Of a stretch of DNA of 64,000 nt, positions 56,907 through 64,000 are shown one piece after another (position 1 is the stretch's first letter; the number at the start of each line of letters is the position of its first letter). The notes under the pieces were generated by a model. It did not search any database. It was not told the origin of the DNA and was given only the letters and a program-made list of their open reading frames with translations. The translations under genes and the position numbers were made by a program. Origin of the DNA: Climacium dendroides (lineage: Eukaryota > Streptophyta > Bryopsida > Hypnales > Climaciaceae); NCBI GenBank assembly GCA_950106755.1, contig OX467092.1:5022001-5086000 (forward strand), read 5' to 3'.

Positions 56907-57448
56907 AGGTAGAACTACCCATTACCACCATTTACCCAATTCCCCCACCTACAGGTTCCTCCCATTTTCGTTACTAGCCCATCTTATTACCACAATCTTA
57001 CTCATCCATGATCATGATGGCAATGCACTGGGGAGCGGACACATCAGCCCACACTTCAGCAATGTTTTGGTCATGCTTTACCAAGGGTCTACTCACAGTT
57101 TTACATTTCAACTTTGAAAAATCACAAAAATTCAATTCTTGTCAGAATGCCTTTATTTTTTTTGCAATTGACTTCTCTCAAACAATTCAATCTCTGAAAA
57201 CACTAGTAGAAAATGAAGGAATTTCAAAAGAATTATGTTGTTTCGGTCGCGTTGTTTTGGTCACTGAACAACAAATTTCTGTTAATTTCAATAGAAATTT
57301 GTTGTTCAGTGACCAAAACAACGTGACCAAAACAACAGAATTCTGTTAAAATTCCTGCGTTTTCTACTAGTGAAAATATGAGAGCTCATAAATAGCTTCT
57401 CCAAAGTACCTAGATAGCAAATCTGTATGGTAATAGGTGGTTCTACCT
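56907..57448 (-). mobile_element. AGGTAGAACTACCC-family MITE, copy 3 (inverted, host of a CACTA MITE)
   Basis: It starts AGGTAGAACTACCCATTACC and ends GGTGGTTCTACCT, flanked by TA (56905-56906 and 57449-57450). The reverse complement is colinear with 52091-52457 except for the insert at 57201-57372. Confidence 0.87.
57201..57372. mobile_element. CACTA-like MITE nested in 56907-57448, AAA target duplication
   Basis: It begins CACTAGTAGAAAA and ends TTTTCTACTAGTG, with AAA on both sides. The host sequence is CTGAAAA before and AAAATATG after. The empty sister site at 52091-52457 has five A, which equals 4+4 minus a 3-base duplication. Inside is a long inverted repeat (TTTGGTCACTGAACAACAAA and its complement). 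Confidence 0.92.
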
Positions 57449-57458
57449 TATAGTGGAA

Positions 57459-57494
57459 GGCCCTCACACACGGGCCTCCCATCGTGTGAGGGCC
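57459..57494. repeat. Hairpin with 11-bp stem
   Basis: GGCCCTCACAC and GTGTGAGGGCC enclose a 14-base loop. A second, looser inverted pair (TGCCTGGCACTGTTA / TAACAATGCCAGGCA) lies at 57578-57629. Base composition is GC-richer than surroundings from here on. Confidence 0.7.
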
Positions 57495-57629
57495 CTGCCT
57501 CAAAGGCAAGGGCGGTAGCCTAAGCTTGAGGGGCAGGGCATCCCGCTGCGTTAAGCACGCAAGTGCCTGATAATAATGCCTGGCACTGTTACGTGTGCCA
57601 AGCACTTCGTAACAATGCCAGGCACTATT

Positions 57630-58115
57630 ACCAGGGCGTTATGCTCTATAATCAGGGACTTTTTTCTACAGGAGTCACCTGGATAGTGCCTAACGGAGGT
57701 CAGAGCGTTACCAGCCGAAGGACGGCACAGCTTTGCAGCAAGGAGATGTTTTATTCTCATGAGTGATACCATAGTGAGGCAGGTTTCCACAGAAGCACAG
57801 GAATACCATAATAATTAGTGTGGCAGGCGGGTCTCCCAGAAGCACAGGAATAACCATGATAATCCAAAACTTGCCTGGAGGTCTGCAACTCCGTGCATCT
57901 CAAAAATCATCACTGGCCCCTTTATTTATTTGAATTTTTTTCTTGAAATTAAAAAAAAAACTCACTGGCTGAAGGAAATGGTATTGGAGGTCACTTCAAC
58001 AGTGCTGACTCACACTAATTTCGAAATTTTGTGAATTTTGAGATAACACTAAATACAATAGTACTACGCCACTTCCTCAGCAGTGCCGGCTCCTTCTTCA
58101 CAGACTTTTGATATT
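57630..58115. other. Intergenic, nothing recognised
   Basis: AGAAGCACAGGAATA occurs twice (57792 and 57839), with GGCAGG before each, a small direct duplication. No gene was seen. Confidence 0.45.
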
Positions 58116-58124
58116 GGTCCCAAG

Positions 58125-58364
58125 GGCCAGGCAGGATTGACCCCTCTTTTGCCCCGTGTTTTACCCCTGCAGAAAACACTGATTTAAAAAAAAAAATCTG
58201 CATATGAAATGATAAAATTGCAAATCCTGATTTCAAATTTGCAATCAGATGTTTGAAATCAGCTGAAGAGGTGAAGAAGTACAAAATTAAAGAGGCACAA
58301 AATAGGGGGCAATTTTTACATTTACCCTGTGATGGGGCAATACATAGGTCCATCCTCCCTAGCC
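58125..58364. mobile_element. Mutator-like MITE, second member of the 43952 family
   Basis: The ends are GGCCAGGCAGGATTGACCCC and, reversed, GGCTAGGGAGGATGGACC, both leading to TTGCCCC. The flanking 9-mers GGTCCCAAG (58116-58124) and AATCCCAAG (58365-58373) match at seven positions, as an aged 9-bp duplication. 240 bp, non-coding. Confidence 0.78.
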
Positions 58365-58434
58365 AATCCCAAGTGGTGCAAGTAGAGGAGGTGCAATTAG
58401 GGAGGTTGTTTCCTTCCCCTAAAAACAAAGAAGT

Positions 58435-58915
58435 TAATAATGCACTCGTAAAATTACTCCATTGTGCATAATGGACCCAATGGAGTCAAAAAAAGAACAA
58501 GGCCACCCATTCTGTAAAATGCAGGTGGCCTCAACCTGCAAAGATGGGGGCTTGGTTGGGTTTGGCAGCCAAGGCTACAAGGCTTGTCCCACCCATGGTC
58601 TCTTAAGAGGCCATACCCCCAGCCTGACAAATCAGAGTGAGCCTTGAACCTCCGCCATCCTTTGCACCTCTTGTTGCTTCTTGTTTTGCTAGTTGCCGGG
58701 TGGCCTACAAATTGAGGTCGTTTTACCAGTCGTAAAGCGTTTTCGGCTTGCTCCTCTTAAGAGGCCATCCATTTTATAGGACGGGTGGGGTTGTTTTGGA
58801 GGCGCCTCTTACCAGTTCCTCCAAGTTATAGGACGGGTGGTGATGCTGTAATGGACCCAATGGAGTCAGTAATGGCCCCCATGGAGTGGGGTCCTACTAA
58901 GTTAATAATAGACTC
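58435..58915 (+). repeat. Segment with paired direct repeats
   Basis: AATGGACCCAATGGAGTCA occurs at about 58471 and 58851. GTTAATAAT.NACTCG occurs at both outer ends (58434 and 58900), and TATAGGACGGGTGG at 58775 and 58822. TCTTAAGAGGCCAT also occurs twice. Probably a composite of duplicated repeat pieces; no coding region. Confidence 0.5.
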
Positions 58916-59249
58916 GAGGGAGGGCATCTCAGTCCCTGCAGGCTTTTCATTCCTGTAGCGAAGGCCGGATCTTCCAGTGTAGCCTAGCCAGGCGTCTCAT
59001 TCGAATCAGAAGGTTTATTGGGGGGGCAAAAAGCAGGGCACTGCAACTGAAGATTCGTTTCCATTAAAAAAAAAACTAAAATCCTTAACATTTAAAAAAA
59101 AAGCACTGGTGGAGAAAGCAGACAGACAGACAGGCCTGGCCTAAGGGAAGGTTCATTAGTGTAGTTCCCTTTTTCTCCTGAGCTCCGGGGTGAATGTTTC
59201 GCTCTGTACCAACCATTTCCTCTGCGCCGCGGCTCCCCTAACTTCAGTG

Positions 59250-59276
59250 GTTATTATTATTATTATTATTATTATT
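59250..59276 (+). repeat. (TTA)n microsatellite
   Basis: Nine uninterrupted trinucleotides. Confidence 0.95.
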
Positions 59277-59495
59277 CCCTTTTTCCCCTCATTCCACTCC
59301 TCCCCCACTGCTCTGCCTGCCACACGGCACTCCTCCTCACTCTCCCCCTTGGGGCCCTTTGGCCCCTTGTCCCTCTAAATCCTCAAATTCCCAACACAAC
59401 AAAACACTTGCAACTCGGAAGGAGGGGTAATCCGAAACATTCTTTGTTTTGGAATAAGTACCGGATCATTCCTTTCATTAGGGGGCTAAGGGGAG

Positions 59496-59626
59496 GCTTC
59501 CATGTGGAGTTGGGGGCCGGTGGAGCCTACCGTTCATCGGTCAAATGGGTGTTTCTGAAAAAACATGGATGTCCATTTCACCGATGATCGGTAGGTTTAT
59601 ACTAGCCCCTGACTTGACATGGAAGC
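59496..59626. mobile_element. Small foldback MITE, ~130 bp
   Basis: GCTTCCATGT at the left and ACATGGAAGC at the right form the outer stem. The inner stem is CCTACCGTTCATCGGTCAAA against its near-complement. Almost the whole element can fold on itself. Confidence 0.72.
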
Positions 59627-59680
59627 ATGTTTTAACATCTTACATTATGAAATTGATCAATGGCAGTAGGAGCATGCACC

Positions 59681-59804
59681 CAAGCATTTGGGGACTTCTT
59701 GCATGGGATTGGTAGGGGGTGAAGTTGAACATGGTGTATTTGCAAGCATTTGGGGACTTCTTGCATGGGATTGGTGGGGGTGAGGTTGAACATGGTGTAT
59801 TTGG
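59681..59804 (+). repeat. 62-bp tandem duplication
   Basis: CAAGCATTTGGGGACTTCTT begins at 59681 and 59743. The two copies differ at a handful of bases. Confidence 0.93.
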
Positions 59805-59809
59805 GGTGT

Positions 59810-60780
59810 AATTGGGCCGTACCCAATGATGGAGGCATTCCGACCAATTTCAAGAGAAGAAGGAAGGGTGAATTAGGTCTTAAAGACGTGTTTTTTTTTC
59901 CCTTGAAAAACTCTCGTGTCTCTATATGACGGCAAGGTAGTTTTTGCACCTCCCGCCATAGTTGGGTGCCAACACCTTCGTTCAAACTTGTAATTACCTT
60001 ACTGGTCCAAGGTCAAAGTCATTGAACCAAGACCACATATGCCTCTACAAATTTTGCTTTAGAATGCATTAATTAGGGCTTTCATTTCACTCATAGAGAA
60101 TGAAGAGGTTGAACATCAAGCAATAGTAGTAGTACTTTGTGCTAAAGATTCATAAGGAGTGGGAAGCTAGTGCCTATATGTTAGTGCCTTTGGCATAAAA
60201 ATATGGTGCTATGGTTTGGTGTTCAAATTTACCTCTTTCCTATTAGGAGTTTGAGGTAGTTGAATTTCACACGTAATTGTAATAGTAATTACATGTATTG
60301 TCTAATTTTTATTTAATTCTTAATGTTCAATTGCTAATACTTCAATTATTTATTTATTTAATTTATTTTTCCTTCTCTAGAATAAGGTGCCTAACCATGC
60401 TAAATTGTTTATTTTGACGTTTTTGGGTGTTTCCACCTTAGCTATTGGTAATAGTATGCAAAGTCTTGATTCTATCTTTATTTTCTATAATTCTTTTCAA
60501 CTGGAAACCTGTTCAGTTAATTAGGTTGGTGGGATATAAAATCCATCCCACAAAATAGGGCCAACAGGATAAAAATGTAGGTTCTTTGAGGTAAAAATAA
60601 AATCTTACTCACTATTTTGACCACGTTTAGGGTATGTTCTTAACCTCTCACACTAAAAATTGCAGATAGTATGAGAGGTTAACCTCTCTAATTGCAAATA
60701 TAAATTCAAAATTTACAAAAAAATTTCGAATGTAATCCTGCATTTTTACCTTGATATTTCCTACTAGCAGCCTGTTGCGG
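59810..60780. other. Intergenic, no supported gene
   Basis: Contains the dispersed repeat 60298-60440 and an inverted pair AACCTCTCA / TGAGAGGTTAACCTCTC near 60641-60685. No coding region. Confidence 0.45.
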
Positions 60781-60784
60781 CTTG

Positions 60785-61465
60785 TTAGGGCCTGACTCCA
60801 TTGGCAACCCGGACCTCCAATGACCGGATGGGGCCGGACATTAGTGGGAGCCAAGCTGACCTCTCCTCAGGAGGCTCCATTGGCTTTCGGAGGTCTACCG
60901 TTTAGAGGCCTATAGCGCTATAGTACTTGACTTTTTAGGACTGCCATAATTACCATTCAACTCCATCGGCTTCCGGGGCCCAAAACTACGACAGTCGTTG
61001 CGAAGTGTTTGTTTGCTAGTTCGGAATAGGGAGTCCGGCCATCCTCTGGCACCAGTGAATTTTTTATTGGCGAATTGTCGCCAGAAACCCCCGCTTTGGG
61101 GGTGTGGCTACTCTTACATTATAAAAAATGGGCAGAAATGTGGATGAAATTGTCAAAGTTCTCTAAAAAAAATACTAGTGATAGCCAATATTTGGATGAA
61201 AGTAACTTATAATAGATAAATTATGGATGAGAAAATTAAAGTGAATGATTCTATCCATTTATTCCTTCCTTGGTTACATTCCAGGGCGCCAGCCGCGCTA
61301 CCAAGGGAAAAGCTTAAAAAATACACTGTCCGGCACCCTCCATACCTGCATTGGTTTTCAAAATGCAAGGGCCGGAGTGCAGACGGGTAGCCGGAGCCGG
61401 AGCGTCAGCTGCTGCCGGAGGTCCGGAAATCGGACGTCCGGGCTGCCAATGGAGCCTGGCTCTCA
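60785..61465. mobile_element. Probable TIR element with GC-rich ends
   Basis: The left CTCCATTGGCAACCCGGACC and the reversed right CTCCATTGGCAGCCCGGACG face each other; both continue to TTCCGGA/GACCGGA. Related CTCCATTGGCTTTCGG and CTCCATCGGCTTCCGG pieces lie inside. No target duplication was settled. Could be a Mutator-like element; no transposase seen. Confidence 0.5.
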
Positions 61466-61834
61466 GCCTGTGGAGTGAGGCCTCTTTCCGTCCGTTCGTG
61501 CTCTTGCTTGGAAACCAGGGAAGATCCGACCTCGGCACATGGGTGCCCACAACGCTTTCCGTCCGCCTTCGTGGAAGCTGCTGCTGGCCTACCAACGAAC
61601 GGAGGAGCGACGTCGCATGTGGCGGTACCTAGACTCCCTACTACTGTAAGGAGAACGACGGACGGAACTCCAAGTCCCAGTGAACGAGAAAGAACCCCAA
61701 GACTTGGCTCCTCCTTAAGAGCGGATTCCGTATTATTATTAGTATGGCCTCCTTATTTAAACCATTATTATTAAGCCCCACTCCAAAGGCCGGCCTTCAC
61801 TCGAGCGTTCGTGTAGCTTTTTTTTTTTACTTTT

Positions 61835-62055
61835 ACAGGCTATTTTTCTTCAATTCCCCAATTGAACCGGTTTCTAAAGTACAGAGTCTCTGGTTATTTT
61901 CTCTATTTTTCATTCAAAAATAGAGATTTTTCCAGATTTTTGCACCGATTTTTTTGATTTTTTTGCCGATGCTTTTGAATTGCAACCGAATTTTTTCCCA
62001 ATTCCACCGGCTAACTTTGAACTAGTCACAGGTTCTTCCCGGACATGCCTTCACG
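61835..62055 (+). repeat. Fragment related to the interior of the CTGACCC-family MITE
   Basis: Colinear with 3085-3275: TTCAATTCCC, ATTGAACC, TTATTTTTCATTCAAAA, AGATTTTTGCAC, TTGCAACC, and CGGCTAACTTTGAACTAGTC. The terminal CTGACCC sequences are missing. Confidence 0.8.
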
Positions 62056-62059
62056 GAGT

Positions 62060-62515
62060 GAAGGGCAGGGCAGGGGATCAAAGGCCTCTCTAGCTACTAC
62101 AGTAGGCTTACTAGAAACAGACAAAAGCGGATTTCCATTCAAAATGCTACGAAAGTACTGAAGACTTTAGTACTTTCGCCAGGGGGGTGGAAGAATCACG
62201 ACCACCCACGTGGAAAGCCCTTGCATGATGCTGCATTGGGCTTCATGGGGCTCCAAATGAAAATCTGCGCTCGCTAGCAGTGGATTCATCCATCCATGAA
62301 CGGATGGATGGATGAAAATTTGGGGGAGGGGAGAAGAATGGGAAAATCCCTGGGAACCAGGGTTGACCGTTGAAAGTTCATCTGTTTCCTGATCCTGCCA
62401 CCTTAGGCTTTCATGCTCCTGCTACTCATGGGCGGCTGAACCACTCATCAGACACTTCCTTTCCATTTGGGAACAGTTGCAGTCAGGGGCCCCCAAATTA
62501 GCTACTGTAGCTAGG
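62060..62515. other. Intergenic, nothing recognised
   Basis: Short frames only. CATCCATCCATGAACGGATG (62288 on) is a local inverted repeat. Confidence 0.45.
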
Positions 62516-62520
62516 AGTTA

Positions 62521-62906
62521 CACTAATAATGGTATTTAGTGTTACCCATACTAACTGTTTATAAGTTTTTACTCTTTATAAATATTTTTACAAAGTGCAT
62601 AAATCTTAGTATATGGGGAATTTCATTAAAATGGTGATACTCGATGTACCATTTTCACAGTGTGCCATTCCCATAGTTCAAACTGGTCGGTCTGAAACCT
62701 ATTAGTGTACTAGATTTCAGACCGACTAGTTTGAACTCTGGGATGTCAAAGTCACAGAATATTTTCCATTTTAATGAAATTCCCCATGTATCATTCTGAG
62801 TGGGGAAAACTCTACACCCATAGTTGGTAAAAATATTCATCAAGAATAAAAAATGATGGCTTTTAAAATCAATTAGTGTAGGTAACACTATTTATCATCA
62901 TTAGTG
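62521..62906. mobile_element. 386-bp foldback element with TA target
   Basis: The ends CACTAATAATGGTATTTAGT and ATAAATAGTGTTACC-type complements meet across the whole length. Near the centre, AGTTCAAACTGGTCGGTCTG is paired with CAGACCGACTAGTTTGAACT around 62707. TA lies on both sides (62519-62520 and 62907-62908). No coding capacity. Confidence 0.85.
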
Positions 62907-62909
62907 TAG

Positions 62910-63700
62910 TGTTTTTTAAATTAAGAATTTATTTTATTTTAAATTTTAAATTTTACAAAACACAAAACTGACCTTGTGTGGTCCACTTCGTGGGATGGAT
63001 TTAGTTATTGTGCAATTTTAAGAGGAGCAATGGTAGAGTAAATTTTGGGGATTTTCATAGAGAAATGCTTATGTGTTGATTAAATGTATGTAAGATGAAG
63101 ATTCTTGTTTATGCTATTCTAAAATAAATTTTTTTTAATTGATTTTTTCTTATAGTATAAAGGTTTAGAGTTCACTTTAATAAGAAAAGTTTGGCAAATC
63201 TCTAGTCTTGGCTCAAAGGAATTTGGCAAAATGCTACCTCCAAAAAACACTCAAAAAACTTGTCTTCTTATCACTACACTGAAAATGGTTATTTATTGTG
63301 GGTGAGTAATTGGTTAGTATGAAAAGTGATATGATCAATTGAACTATGTGAGCCTTGCACACTATATATGCTATAAGGACACCAATACAAATTGGTATTG
63401 AATATTGTATGTCTTTGTGAGAAATGTTTTAGACCACACTAAATAACCATTTGGGTGTACCATCTAAACCATGTCGATGTTAGATGACAGATGGCCTAAA
63501 AAATATACATTAATTAATAAAGTTTGATTTGTGGAAAAAGAAGAAGAAATAAAAGTAAAAACAAAAAACAAAAACTAGACCATGTTGCATCTAGCCATGG
63601 CTTGGTCATTGCAACTAAAAAGAAGATTGAGAAGGAGATACTCCTTAGTTACTAAAGATCGTGCATATAGCCTCATTAGTAGAATTGAATTCAATTTCAT
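62910..63700. other. AT-rich intergenic DNA, nothing recognised
   Basis: No coding region or structured repeat was seen. Confidence 0.5.
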
Positions 63701-63702
63701 TA

Positions 63703-64000
63703 AGGTGACTACACCTAATTTCAACTTGGTTACTAAACTTATTTCATGTTCATTGATATTAACCCTACAAACATCAAAATATAGGGATGTAGCTAGCTAC
63801 ATCTATTTTCAGCACTCCAAAACTTCATATATAGTTTATTTTGGTTTTGTTCATGAATATAACACCTAATTAAGAGAATTTGAAATCTTCTTTCGCTTAC
63901 CAACAAAATCCAACCAAAATTAAAATCGTTTCCTAAACAGGAATCCAAACCCAACTAAAAAAATCTTATTTTACTTGAACAATTTTAGGTGTAATTACCT
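63703..64000 (+). mobile_element. AGGTAACTACACC-family MITE, copy 3, reaching the window end
   Basis: It starts AGGTGACTACACCTAATTTC after TA. The last bases of the window, AATTTTAGGTGTAATTACCT, are the matching right end. The element appears complete, with the second TA expected just outside the window. Confidence 0.75.

Noticed and set aside
1..64000. tRNA, rRNA, CRISPR or bacterial-type operons
   Set aside because: No candidate cloverleaf, rRNA core sequence, spaced direct-repeat array or operon spacing was noticed; the intron-containing genes show a plant nuclear locus.

Overview
This looks like nuclear DNA from a land plant with a large, repeat-rich genome. Two intron-containing plant genes sit in AT-rich DNA full of small non-autonomous DNA transposons. 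The WDR12-type gene carries telo-box motifs of the kind found on plant ribosome-biogenesis genes, and the zinc-finger gene belongs to a plant family. Low gene density fits a gymnosperm, fern or other large-genome lineage, but the sequence does not decide which. I see no bacterial-style operons, rRNA, tRNA or CRISPR.

Layout. 1-10.6 kb: AT-rich intergenic DNA with dispersed repeats and a Harbinger-like MITE. 10.6-14.4 kb: a plus-strand two-exon C2H2 zinc-finger/ADP-ribosyltransferase-like gene, preceded by a degenerate tandem repeat of about 105 bp. 14.4-25 kb: repeats, a 740-bp inverted repeat, a decayed PiggyBac-type transposase and an Emigrant/pogo-like MITE. 25.3-28.5 kb: a minus-strand coding candidate of unknown function, with a coiled-coil start followed by a Pro/Ser-rich repeat region and one in-frame TGA. 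29-32.3 kb: nested DNA transposons. 32.3-36.9 kb: a 13-exon plus-strand WDR12/YTM1 gene, whole from ATG to stop, with a triplicated block in its longest intron. 37-64 kb: intergenic DNA dense in MITEs (Mutator-like, CACTA-like, Harbinger-like and TA-flanked), tandem repeats, and one broken coding-like fragment at 47.1-47.6 kb.

The WDR12 gene and the zinc-finger gene are unrelated in function. The first serves 60S ribosome assembly in the nucleolus; the second is a likely nuclear protein of unknown role. The most informative observations are the PiggyBac relic, the nested MITEs whose target-site duplications are supported by empty sister copies in the same window, the replacement of a conserved His by Tyr in the ADP-ribosyltransferase-like domain, and the single-stop Pro-rich frame. 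Identities, splice sites and repeat boundaries were read by eye; no alignment or database search was run.
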